A stretch of DNA of 33,291 bases from Nonomuraea antri (lineage in GTDB: Bacteria > Actinomycetota > Actinomycetes > Streptosporangiales > Streptosporangiaceae): assembly GCF_013283785.1 (NCBI RefSeq), contig NZ_JABCPZ010000113.1:1-33291 (forward strand). The letters are read 5' to 3'. Made by a program: the position numbers and the translations under genes. A model generated the notes under the pieces. That model saw only the letters and a list, made by a program, of their open reading frames with translations. It was not told the DNA's origin and made no database searches. The number at the start of each line of letters is the position of its first letter. Positions within the stretch are counted from its first letter, which is position 1. Positions 7,493 through 14,141 of the stretch are shown one piece after another.

Positions 7493-8497
7493 ATGCTGGT
7501 CGAGCAGGCCAGGCAGGTGGCCGGGCAGTGGGTGGCCGAGGAGGGCGCCGGGATGCCCGGCTTCCTCGGGGCGTTCCTCGCGGGGTCGGTGCTGTGGGCG
7601 CGCGGCGACGAGACGCTGGCGCCCTGGTCCGACGTGGACGTGACGGTGGTCTCGCAGGACACCGCCCAACATGCCGGGAAATTTCGGTACAACGGGGTAT
7701 TGCTGGAGGTCTCCACCCTGTCCATGGCGGAACTGGGGTCACCACAGGACGTCCTGAGCCACTACCACCTGGCCGGCGGCTTCCACCGGCCGTCCGTGCT
7801 GGCCGACCCGACCGGCCGGCTGGGCGAGATCCAGCGGGTGGTGTCGCGCGACTTCGCCGAGAAGCCGTGGATCCTCGCCCGCTGCGCCCAGGCCATGGAC
7901 GCCATCCGCGGCCGGATCAACCGCATGGACCCCGCCGACCCGCCCGCCGAGCAGGCCACGTCCTGGCTGTTCGGCACCGGCGGGATGCCGCACGTCCTGC
8001 TGGTGGCCGCGCTGCGCAACCCCACCGTGCGCGGGCGCTACCCGGCGGTGCGCGACCTGCTGGCCGCGCACCACCGGCTCGACTGCTACGAACGCCTGCT
8101 CGACCTGCTGGGCTGCGCGGAACTGGACGCGGCCCGGGTGCGCGGGCACCTGGCCGCGCTGGAGGAGGTCTACGACGCCGCCGCGCCGCTGGCCGCGCCC
8201 GCCTACCGGTTCGCCTCCGACGTCTCGGCGGTGGCCCGGCCGATCGCCATCGACGGCAGCCGCGACCTCATCGAACGCGGGCTGCACCGGGAGGCGGTGT
8301 TCTGGATCGTCGCCACGTACGCCAGGTGCCTGCTCAAGCTGGCGGCGGCCGGGGCGCACCGGACGGCGTACGAGCGCGGGTTCCGCGCGCTGCTCGCCGA
8401 CCTCGGCGCGGAGACGTTCCGCGACCGCCGCCGGCGCGGCGACCACGTGCTGGCCGCACTGCCCGACCTCTGGCAGACCGCCATGTCCCTGTGCTGA
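7493..8497 (+). CDS. Nucleotidyltransferase-fold protein (Pol-beta / MNT type)
   Basis: 334 aa. ATG 7493 is chosen for its GGGGAGGGGG upstream; the frame is open from a TTG at 7487. The Pol-beta nucleotidyltransferase signature is clear: Gly31-Ser32 followed after 14 residues by Asp47-Val-Asp49, the two metal-binding aspartates. The remaining ~250 residues are helical and resemble the C-terminal domains of aminoglycoside adenylyltransferase-like proteins. The third catalytic acid could not be placed with confidence. It probably transfers a nucleotide to a small molecule or protein; the substrate is unknown, and a resistance role is possible but unproven. It stands alone, 36 nt after the copC stop. 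Confidence 0.75.
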   Translation: MLVEQARQVAGQWVAEEGAGMPGFLGAFLAGSVLWARGDETLAPWSDVDVTVVSQDTAQHAGKFRYNGVLLEVSTLSMAELGSPQDVLSHYHLAGGFHRPSVLADPTGRLGEIQRVVSRDFAEKPWILARCAQAMDAIRGRINRMDPADPPAEQATSWLFGTGGMPHVLLVAALRNPTVRGRYPAVRDLLAAHHRLDCYERLLDLLGCAELDAARVRGHLAALEEVYDAAAPLAAPAYRFASDVSAVARPIAIDGSRDLIERGLHREAVFWIVATYARCLLKLAAAGAHRTAYERGFRALLADLGAETFRDRRRRGDHVLAALPDLWQTAMSLC

Positions 8498-8526
8498 CGG
8501 CGGCGGGGCGTCAGGGGCGGCGTCAG
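8494..8526. terminator. Possible bidirectional hairpin between convergent genes
   Basis: CTGACG at 8494-8499 can pair with CGTCAG at 8509-8514 or with a second copy at 8521-8526. The region separates two convergent stop codons only 26 nt apart. There is no T-tract, so the call is tentative. Confidence 0.3.
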
Positions 8527-9458
8527 CGGCCGTCCAGGCGGGGGTAGTCGCGGCCGAAGATCTGCGGGGCGTGCTCGCCGACGAAGTCGGCGGGGAAGCC
8601 GAGCCGGAAGTCCGAGGCCGACTCCAGCCGCCGCATCGCCTCCTCGGGCAGCGTCACGTCGACCGCGCCCAGGTTGTCCTCGAGCTGCTCGATCGTGCTG
8701 GCGCCGACGATCGGGTGCACGCCGCGCGCCAGCGTCCAGGCGATCGCCACCTGCGCCGGGCTCACACCCAGCTCCGCCGCGACCTCGCGCACCGCCGCCG
8801 CCTCCGGCGTCTCCTGCGCGCCCGGCCGCCCCGACAGCACCCCGCGCCCGAGCGTGCGCCAGGCCGCCACGGTCATCCCGTACGCCCGCGCCATCGGCAG
8901 CAGCTCCCGCTCGATGTCACGCCACCCCACGTTGTACGGCACCTGCAACCCGGCGAACGGCGTCCACCCGCGCCACTCGGCCAGCGTGTTGGCCCGGCTC
9001 ACCAGCCAGGCCGGCGCGTCGGAGATGCCGGCGTAGAGGATCTTCCCGGCGCGGACCGCGTCGTCCAGCGCCCGCATGGTCTCCTCGATCGGGGTGTGCG
9101 GGTCCCACACGTGCACCCAGTACAGGTCGATGTAGTCGGTGCGCAGCCGGCGCAGGCTCGACTCCAGGGACAGCACGAGGTTCTTGCGGTGGCTGCCGCC
9201 CGCGTTGAGATCGGTGGCGTCGCGGGTGAGCGTGTACTTGGTGGCCAGCACGAACCGGTCGCGCCGGCCGCGCAGCAGCTCGCCGACCACGTTCTCGCTG
9301 TCGCCGTAGGCGTCGGCGGTGTCGACCACGTTGCCGCCGGCCTCGGCGTACCTGTCGAACATCCGGCGTACCTGGGGCGAGTGCTCGGCGAAGCCCATCG
9401 CGCCGAGGAAGAGCTGGGAAACGCGCAGCCCGGTCTGGCCGAGCAGCCGGTATCGCAT
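8523..9458 (-). CDS. Aldo/keto reductase
   Basis: 311 aa from ATG 9458, preceded by GGAGG (9466-9470 on the opposite strand); the frame extends further upstream but without a ribosome site. This is a TIM-barrel aldo/keto reductase with the full catalytic tetrad: Asp46 and Tyr51 (DTADAYGDSE), Lys74 (ATKYT) and His116 (YWVHVWDP). The C-terminal segment PIVGASTIEQLEDNL is the NADP(H)-binding signature. It would reduce aldehydes or ketones, or act on a sugar, using NADPH. It diverges from an XRE regulator with a perfect inverted repeat between them, so it is probably the regulator's target. Confidence 0.93.
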   Translation of the reverse strand: MRYRLLGQTGLRVSQLFLGAMGFAEHSPQVRRMFDRYAEAGGNVVDTADAYGDSENVVGELLRGRRDRFVLATKYTLTRDATDLNAGGSHRKNLVLSLESSLRRLRTDYIDLYWVHVWDPHTPIEETMRALDDAVRAGKILYAGISDAPAWLVSRANTLAEWRGWTPFAGLQVPYNVGWRDIERELLPMARAYGMTVAAWRTLGRGVLSGRPGAQETPEAAAVREVAAELGVSPAQVAIAWTLARGVHPIVGASTIEQLEDNLGAVDVTLPEEAMRRLESASDFRLGFPADFVGEHAPQIFGRDYPRLDGR

Positions 9459-9535
9459 GAGAGGGCCTCCAAAGGGTGTCGGTAGTGGGTCAACCATGCC
9501 GGTAATCGCGTGCCGTTGGCAGGCCGGGCGCAGAC

Positions 9536-9552
9536 TGGCCCTGGCAGGGCCA
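9536..9552. promoter_or_regulatory. Perfect inverted repeat between divergent AKR and XRE genes, candidate operator
   Basis: TGGCCCT (9536-9542), spacer GGC, AGGGCCA (9546-9552): 7-bp arms with exact complementarity. A second, shorter palindrome TGCC-GTT-GGCA lies at 9511-9521. Both sit in the 130-nt divergent intergenic region, the expected place for autoregulation by the adjacent XRE protein. Binding is inference. Confidence 0.55.
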
Positions 9553-9588
9553 CGCTGAGCGCGGGCCGCGGGCATAGGGTTGTCGGTC

Positions 9589-10449
9589 GTGAGCGACAAC
9601 GAGCTGGGCCGCTACCTGCGTGCTCGCCGCGAGGCCGTCCGGCCGTCCGAGCTGGGCCTGCCCGAGGGGTCGCGGCGGCGCACGCCGGGCCTGCGCAGGT
9701 CCGAGCTGGCCACGGTGGCCGGGGTGAGCGTCGAATACCTGACCAGGCTGGAGCAGGGCCGCGACCGCAACCCGTCGCTGCAGGTGCTCGGCACGCTCGC
9801 CGACGCGCTGCGGCTGCCGCCGGCCGAGCGGGCGCACCTGCGCATGCTGGCCAAGACCGCGAGCGGCGGCGACGCGCTGCTGTGCCCTTCGGCCTGGCCG
9901 CCGCCGTCGCGCGCGGTGCGCCCGACCGTGCGGGCGCTGCTCGACCGGCTGGAGCCGGCGCCCGCCGTGGTGCTCAACCGGCTCGGCGAGGTCCTCGCGC
10001 ACACCGGCGGCTTCCGCCTGCTGGCCGCACCCATCGGGCTGCTCGACGGCGAGCCGCCCAACCTCGTGCGCTACCTGTTCACCGACGCGCGCGCCCGCGC
10101 CGCCTTCCCCGGCTGGTCGCGCCTGGCCGACGAGCACGCCGCCGAGCTGCGTCTCGACGCGGCCCTGGCCGACCCGCACACCCGGCACCTGGTCGACGAG
10201 CTGACGTTCACGGCCGGCCCGGCGTTCACCGAGCGCATGGCGGCGGCCGGGGGCGAGATGCGCACGTCCGGGACGGAGACCCTGGTGCATCCGGAGGCGG
10301 GCGAGCTGCGCCTGGCCAGGGAGACGATGCAGCTCGACGACGGCGAGCAGCGGCTGCTGGTCTACCTGCCCGCCGACGCCGCCACCACGGCCGCGCTCGA
10401 CCGGCTCACCGGCCGCCGCCCGGGCGCGCTGCGCGCCGTCAACGACTAG
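9589..10449 (+). CDS. XRE-family regulator with MmyB-like ligand-binding domain
   Basis: 286 aa from GTG 9589. There is no good Shine-Dalgarno; a TAGGGT hexamer at 9575-9580 ends 8 nt before the start, compatible with a leaderless transcript. Residues 5-75 form a Cro/C1-type DNA-binding domain; the helix-turn-helix (about 37-58) reads RRSELATVAGVSVEYLTRLE. The remaining ~190 residues match the MmyB-like/MLTR ligand-binding architecture common in actinobacteria, with the typical ending VYLPADAATTAALDRLTG. These proteins usually regulate a divergently transcribed oxidoreductase, as here. The ligand is unknown. Confidence 0.9.
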   Translation: MSDNELGRYLRARREAVRPSELGLPEGSRRRTPGLRRSELATVAGVSVEYLTRLEQGRDRNPSLQVLGTLADALRLPPAERAHLRMLAKTASGGDALLCPSAWPPPSRAVRPTVRALLDRLEPAPAVVLNRLGEVLAHTGGFRLLAAPIGLLDGEPPNLVRYLFTDARARAAFPGWSRLADEHAAELRLDAALADPHTRHLVDELTFTAGPAFTERMAAAGGEMRTSGTETLVHPEAGELRLARETMQLDDGEQRLLVYLPADAATTAALDRLTGRRPGALRAVND

Positions 10450-10464
10450 CCGCGCGGCGGGCGT

Positions 10465-11082
10465 TCAGCCGCGCACTTCCAGGCCCATCGCCCGGGCCAG
10501 GGTGGTGGCCTGCACCGGGTCGATGATCGCCTTGTTCAGCTTGGCGGTGTAGGGGTCGAGGTCGCCCAGGTCGCTGCCGCGCAGGTCGCACTTGGTCAGG
10601 TCGGCCTCGCGCAGCCAGGCGCCGGTCAGGTCGCAGCGGGCCAGCGTGGCGCTCTCGAACCTGGCCCCGGTCAGGTCGGCCTCGCGCAGCCGCACCCCGT
10701 CGAAGGTGCAGTTGCGCAGGTCGGCGCCGGGCAGGCCGACGTAGGACCAGTCGCCGCCGTCGACCTTGAGCAGGCCGTAGGTGCAGCCGTCGAACATGCT
10801 CCCGGTCAGCTTGCAGCCGTGGAAGGCGGCGTCGAACAGCGAGCAGCGCTTGAAAGTGCAGTTGAGGAACTGCGCGTCGCGATGCTCGGACACGTTGAAG
10901 CGCACGCTGCTGAACGTGCACTCCTCGAACGTGGACCCCTCGTTGACCAGCTCGGTCATGTCGACGTCGACGAACAGCACGCGGTGGAAGCTCTCCCGCT
11001 GGAGCACCCGGCCGTCCCAGTCCTCCGACCGGACGGTGGACTCGGTGGGCGGCGCGGGAACCCCGTGCTTGCGATCGGCCAT
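10465..11082 (-). CDS. Pentapeptide-repeat protein
   Basis: 205 aa. From about residue 50 the sequence follows an A(D/N)LXX-like five-residue periodicity, clearest in LPGADLRNCTFDGVRLREAD and the following TGARF, CDLTG, CDLRG and SDLGD units, predicting a right-handed quadrilateral beta-helix. The N-terminal ~45 residues are outside the repeat. Qnr/MfpA-type pentapeptide proteins mimic DNA and protect gyrase, but many others have no known role; the short repeat here does not decide this. It begins 20 nt after the antiporter stop on the same strand, yet also has its own TAGTTT hexamer (opposite strand of 11089-11094) exactly 6 nt from the ATG, so it may be expressed both from the operon and as a leaderless mRNA. 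Confidence 0.88.
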   Translation of the reverse strand: MADRKHGVPAPPTESTVRSEDWDGRVLQRESFHRVLFVDVDMTELVNEGSTFEECTFSSVRFNVSEHRDAQFLNCTFKRCSLFDAAFHGCKLTGSMFDGCTYGLLKVDGGDWSYVGLPGADLRNCTFDGVRLREADLTGARFESATLARCDLTGAWLREADLTKCDLRGSDLGDLDPYTAKLNKAIIDPVQATTLARAMGLEVRG

Positions 11083-11088
11083 GCGAAC

Positions 11089-11094
11089 AAACTA
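11089..11094 (-). promoter_or_regulatory. -10 element with leaderless spacing for the pentapeptide gene
   Basis: Read on the minus strand, TAGTTT is followed by 6 nt and then the ATG at 11082. This places the expected transcription start at or next to the A of the start codon. No Shine-Dalgarno is present and no good -35 is visible. Confidence 0.4.
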
Positions 11095-11102
11095 GCGGAT
11101 CG

Positions 11103-12263
11103 TCAGGCCCGTTTGGCGATCGCGGTGATGAACGGCTGCACCAGTTTGGCCGCCAGCGGGCCGAACGCGGCCAGGATCAGCACGTACGCGGCGGCCAGCG
11201 GCCCCAGGTCGGGATGCGCCCCGGCGGCCACCGCCAGACCGGCGATGACGATGTTGAACTCGCCGCGCGGGATCAGCGCGATGCCCGCCCGCGCCTGGCC
11301 GGCCTTGCCGATGCCGGCCCGTCTGGCGGCGTACATGCCGGTCAGCAGCTTGGTGATCATGGTGACCAGGGCCAGCAGCGCGGCCAGGCCGGCCACCGGC
11401 AGGATCTTCGACGGATCCGTGCGCAGGCCGAAGAAGACGAAGAACACCGCAGCGAACAGGTCGCGCAGCGGCGCGAGCAGCGCCTGCGCCTCGTGCGCGA
11501 GCTCGCCGGACAGCGCGATCCCCACCAGGAACGCGCCCACCGCGGCCGACACCTGCAGCTGCTGGGCGATGCCGGCCACCAGCAGGGCCAGGCCGACCAC
11601 CTTCAGCAGCAGCACCTCGGAGTTCGGGCTGGACACGAACGCCTCGATGAACCGGCCGAAGCGCAGCGCCACCACGAGCACGACGGTCACCGTGGCCAGC
11701 GCGATGCCCACCGTGGCGGCCCCGCTCACCCAGCTCAGCCCGGCCAGCATGGCGGTCAGCACCGGCAGGTAGACGGCCATCGTCAGGTCTTCGAACACCA
11801 GCAGCGACAACACCGTCGGCGTCTCGCGGTTACCGATCCATCCCAGGTCGGACAGCACCTTGGCGGTGATGCCCGAGGAGGTGGCGTACGTGACGCCGGC
11901 CATGGCCACCGCCGCCACCGGGCCCCAGCCGAGCAATAACGCGCAGATGGCACCGGGGGCGGCGTTGAGCACCAGGTCCACGAGACCGGCCCGGGCGTTG
12001 CCCTTCAGGCTGGTCACCAGTTCGTCGGCGTTGTATTCCAGGCCCAGCGTCAGCAGCAGCAGGACCACGCCCAGTTCCGCGCCGATGCCGAGGAAGTCGT
12101 CGCTGGTGGCCAGCGGCAGCACGCCGCCCTGGCCGAAGGCCAGACCGGCGATCAGGTAGAGGGGGATGGGGGAGATGCCGACCCGCAGCGCCAGCGCGCC
12201 GAGCACGCCGAGACCCAGCAGGACCGCACCGACTTCGAGAAAGATGATGGTGGTGTGGTGCAC
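11103..12263 (-). CDS. CPA2-family cation/proton antiporter (KhtU/Kef-like)
   Basis: 386 aa with GTG start at 12263, 8 nt after the upstream stop, so translation is probably coupled. About 11-12 hydrophobic segments. Family features include GAELGVVLLLLTLGLEYN in the early helices, ATSSGITAKVLSDLG in the unwound-helix region, FEDL in the position of the conserved acidic ion-binding pair, and AAVGAFLVGIALSGE further on. There is no C-terminal RCK/TrkA-N domain, unlike KefB/C; instead a separate RCK_C protein is encoded directly upstream, exactly the KhtT-KhtU arrangement of Bacillus K+/H+ antiporters. It would exchange K+ (or Na+) for H+ across the membrane, lowering cytoplasmic pH or adjusting turgor. 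Confidence 0.88.
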   Translation of the reverse strand: MHHTTIIFLEVGAVLLGLGVLGALALRVGISPIPLYLIAGLAFGQGGVLPLATSDDFLGIGAELGVVLLLLTLGLEYNADELVTSLKGNARAGLVDLVLNAAPGAICALLLGWGPVAAVAMAGVTYATSSGITAKVLSDLGWIGNRETPTVLSLLVFEDLTMAVYLPVLTAMLAGLSWVSGAATVGIALATVTVVLVVALRFGRFIEAFVSSPNSEVLLLKVVGLALLVAGIAQQLQVSAAVGAFLVGIALSGELAHEAQALLAPLRDLFAAVFFVFFGLRTDPSKILPVAGLAALLALVTMITKLLTGMYAARRAGIGKAGQARAGIALIPRGEFNIVIAGLAVAAGAHPDLGPLAAAYVLILAAFGPLAAKLVQPFITAIAKRA

Positions 12264-12271
12264 CCGCGGCC

Positions 12272-12754
12272 CTACCCGCCGGCCAGGATGTCGGCCACCT
12301 CTGAGGTGCTGTCGGCGCTGCCCACCACGACCACGATGTCGCCTTCCGCGAACACGAACGCGGGGCCGGGGCTGGCGACCACCTGGCCGCCGCGCACGAC
12401 CGCGACGATGGAGGCGCTGGTACGGGTGCGCACGCGCGCCTCACCCATCGGCCGCCCCGCGTACGGAGAGCCGGCCGGGATCGGCAGCTGCACGCTGACC
12501 AGGCCCTCGACCTGCTGATGAAGCTCGTTGAGCCGCTGCACGATCCGAGGCGCGCCGAGCAGCTCGGCCAGCGCGTCCGCCTCGTGGTCGTTGAGCTTGA
12601 CCGTTTGACAGGCGCGATCGGGGTCGTCCTTGTCGTAGATCACCAGATCGCGCCGCCCGGTGCGGTGCGACACGACGCCGACCCGCTGACCTGCGCGGGT
12701 GGTGAAATCATGCCGCAAACCGATCCCTGGCAGCGCCGTCTGCTCGACTTCCAC
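12272..12754 (-). CDS. KhtT-like antiporter regulatory subunit (TrkA-C/RCK_C)
   Basis: 160 aa from GTG 12754; GTG 12763 and a TTG at 12799 are other in-frame starts. The N-terminal VEVEQTALPGIGLRHDF matches the opening of KhtT-type proteins. The C-terminal ~80 residues form an RCK_C domain (LPIPAGSPYAGRPMGEARVRTRTSASIVAVVRGG ... FAEGDIVVVVG in outline), which in this family binds nucleotides and gates the antiporter. In Bacillus, KhtT controls KhtU by c-di-AMP and pH. It is encoded 8 nt before the antiporter and 70 nt after the MarR gene, all on the minus strand. Confidence 0.88.
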   Translation of the reverse strand: MEVEQTALPGIGLRHDFTTRAGQRVGVVSHRTGRRDLVIYDKDDPDRACQTVKLNDHEADALAELLGAPRIVQRLNELHQQVEGLVSVQLPIPAGSPYAGRPMGEARVRTRTSASIVAVVRGGQVVASPGPAFVFAEGDIVVVVGSADSTSEVADILAGG

Positions 12755-12824
12755 CGCACTCACCACCCAGATCCGAACATTTCCGGACAACCCTACCAAC
12801 GTTTCGAGGGCGCGGCCGATCGCC

Positions 12825-13280
12825 TCAGGCGTCGCCGCCGCGGGCCGCCGCGATCACCCGCGTCAGCGAACGATGCAGGTCCTGCAGCTCGTCCAGGCTC
12901 ATGCCCAGGCGTGCCACGATGGCCGGCGGGATCTTCTCCGCCTCGGCCCGCAGCGCCCGGCCGGCCGGGGTGAGGGTCACCGACAGCGCCCGCTCGTCCT
13001 TGCTGTCGCGCTCGCGGTTGAGGTAGCCGAGCGCCTGCAGCCGCTTGAGCAGGGGCGACAGGGTGCCCGGGTCGAGCTGGAGCAGCTCGCCCAGCTCCTT
13101 GACCGACAGCGGCTCGAACTGCCACAGCGCGAGCATGGCCAGGTATTGAGGGTGGGTCAGCCCGAAGGGCTGCAGCAGCGGCCGGTACAGCCCGATGACG
13201 CTGCGCGAGGCGATGCTGAGCGCGAAGCACACCTGCCGGTCCAGGGCCAGCAGGTCTGTGTCGTCCGTCACAGGCTCCAT
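12825..13280 (-). CDS. MarR-family regulator, OhrR-like thiol sensor
   Basis: 151 aa, ATG 13280 with GGAGG 9 nt upstream. The N-terminus reads DRQVCFALSIASR, placing Cys18 where 1-Cys OhrR proteins carry the peroxide-sensing cysteine, and LYRPLLQPFGLTHPQYLAMLALW follows the OhrR dimer/sensing helix pattern. The winged helix-turn-helix spans roughly residues 50-105 (VKELGELLQLDPGTLSPLLK). OhrR proteins are repressors released when organic hydroperoxides oxidise this Cys. No ohr gene is adjacent; the downstream genes on the same strand encode a KhtT/KhtU-like pair, the probable targets. Assignment to OhrR rather than another MarR subgroup is by motif and moderately sure. Confidence 0.88.
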   Translation of the reverse strand: MEPVTDDTDLLALDRQVCFALSIASRSVIGLYRPLLQPFGLTHPQYLAMLALWQFEPLSVKELGELLQLDPGTLSPLLKRLQALGYLNRERDSKDERALSVTLTPAGRALRAEAEKIPPAIVARLGMSLDELQDLHRSLTRVIAAARGGDA

Positions 13281-13304
13281 CAGGGGGTCCTCCGCGCGTT
13301 GCGT

Positions 13305-13333
13305 GCTAATTTAGTTTGTGTACCAATTATTAG
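13305..13333. promoter_or_regulatory. AT-rich inverted repeat, candidate MarR/OhrR operator and divergent promoter
   Basis: GCTAAT at 13305-13310 and ATTAGC at 13328-13333 form 6-bp arms around an AT-rich core (TTAGTTTGTGTACCAATT). It is one of the few AT-rich spots in the window, lying 25 nt before the MarR start and 44 nt before the divergent 58-aa gene. MarR/OhrR boxes are AT-rich imperfect palindromes, so autoregulation is likely. Confidence 0.6.
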
Positions 13334-13376
13334 CCCGCAAATAGAGGTCGCGCAAACCAACTGGAGGACGATCCTC

Positions 13377-13553
13377 GTGTTTCACCGCAAGCCGCTGGAG
13401 GAGCGCATCGCCGAGCGTCAGGCCCAGTTGCGACCGCTGAAGGAGGGCAAGCACTTCGAGCACGGCCCGGCCAAGTTCGTCTTCATCACGCTGATCGCCG
13501 TGGTCGTGCTCATGCACACCGTCGGTCTGGCCGTCGTCATGCACTTCTCCTGA
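13377..13553 (+). CDS. 58-aa single-pass membrane protein
   Basis: GTG start at 13377 with GGAGGA at 13363-13368. The 58 residues divide into a charged N-terminal half (HRKPLEERIAERQAQLRPLK) and a single membrane helix at about residues 34-54 (FVFITLIAVVVLMHTVGLAVV), ending in HFS. It carries no catalytic motif and I do not recognise a family. It is divergent from the OhrR-like regulator across the AT-rich palindrome, so it is probably under the same thiol-responsive control, and it is followed by a strong hairpin. It might be a small modulator of a membrane complex, which is speculation. Confidence 0.75.
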   Translation: MFHRKPLEERIAERQAQLRPLKEGKHFEHGPAKFVFITLIAVVVLMHTVGLAVVMHFS

Positions 13554-13559
13554 CGGCAT

Positions 13560-13597
13560 GCGGGCGTCGGCGGCCCCCTCCGGCCACCGACGCCCGC
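13560..13597. terminator. Strong nested hairpin between convergent genes
   Basis: GCGGGCGTCGG (13560-13570) pairs perfectly with CCGACGCCCGC (13587-13597), an 11-bp GC-rich stem, and GGCC/GGCC (13572-13575, 13582-13585) closes an inner stem. It lies 7 nt after the 58-aa gene's stop. No T-tract follows, as is common in high-GC actinomycetes. Confidence 0.75.
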
Positions 13598-13599
13598 GT

Positions 13600-13618
13600 C
13601 CTACGCCGTGCCCGTAGG
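13600..13618 (-). terminator. Second hairpin, serving the minus-strand secreted-protein gene
   Basis: CCTACG (13600-13605) pairs with CGTAGG (13613-13618) across a 7-nt loop, directly beyond the stop of the minus-strand gene ending at 13621. Confidence 0.5.
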
Positions 13619-13620
13619 CG

Positions 13621-14130
13621 TTACTTGCCCTTGTCGAGGAACGTGTCGCAGTCCTGCGCCGTCACCCACTTGTGCGAGGAGATCGCGTCGTTGGCCGAGT
13701 AGGCCGTGCCCGCGTTGGAGCCGGCGGTGCGCGCCCTGAACTTGTCGTCCGCCAGGTTGTCGGCGTAGAACTGGCCCGGCTTCAGGCAGGTGTAGCCGTA
13801 GCGCCAGTCGTAGCCGGTGTAGTCGTAGAAGGCCACCACGTCGTAGCCGCCGATGTCCCCGTTGTTCATCACCGAGGAGACGGTGTTGGTGGCGTTGGTG
13901 ATCTCCCCGCCGCCGTCGCCCCAGTCGTAGTCATCGCCCAGCGCGTCGTCGAGCCTGTTGGTGCAGTAGGCGTCGCGCCAGATGCGGACCCGGCCGTCAC
14001 GGTGGTCGCCGGGCACCGCGTTCCACTCCTGGTTGCACCGGGTGTCGGCCTGCACGGTCGCCGTCGGGACGGTCAGGCCCACGGTGACGAGCGTCACGCC
14101 CAGGCCGAGTGCGGACAGGGTTCTGCGCAT
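13621..14130 (-). CDS. Secreted I36-like / crystallin-like small protein
   Basis: 169 aa from ATG 14130, with GAGGAGAG just upstream; an in-frame ATG at 14145 overlaps the previous stop as ATGA and is the alternative. A Sec signal peptide (residues 1-28) ends TVQA. The mature part has four Cys (two likely disulfides) and the Gly/Asp/Tyr/Trp-rich pattern of actinomycete peptidase-inhibitor family I36 proteins, related to beta/gamma-crystallin folds: NNGDIGGYDVVAFYDYTGYD followed by a C-terminal NDAISSHKWV motif. Members such as SMPI inhibit metalloproteases, but inhibition here is only inferred. It follows the lipoprotein gene, with probable translational coupling. Confidence 0.78.
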   Translation of the reverse strand: MRRTLSALGLGVTLVTVGLTVPTATVQADTRCNQEWNAVPGDHRDGRVRIWRDAYCTNRLDDALGDDYDWGDGGGEITNATNTVSSVMNNGDIGGYDVVAFYDYTGYDWRYGYTCLKPGQFYADNLADDKFRARTAGSNAGTAYSANDAISSHKWVTAQDCDTFLDKGK

Positions 14131-14141
14131 ACCATCTCTCC

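Noticed and set aside
8497..8523. Strong intrinsic terminator between convergent genes
   Set aside because: The pairings are ambiguous, short and lack a T-tract; retained only as a low-confidence hairpin.
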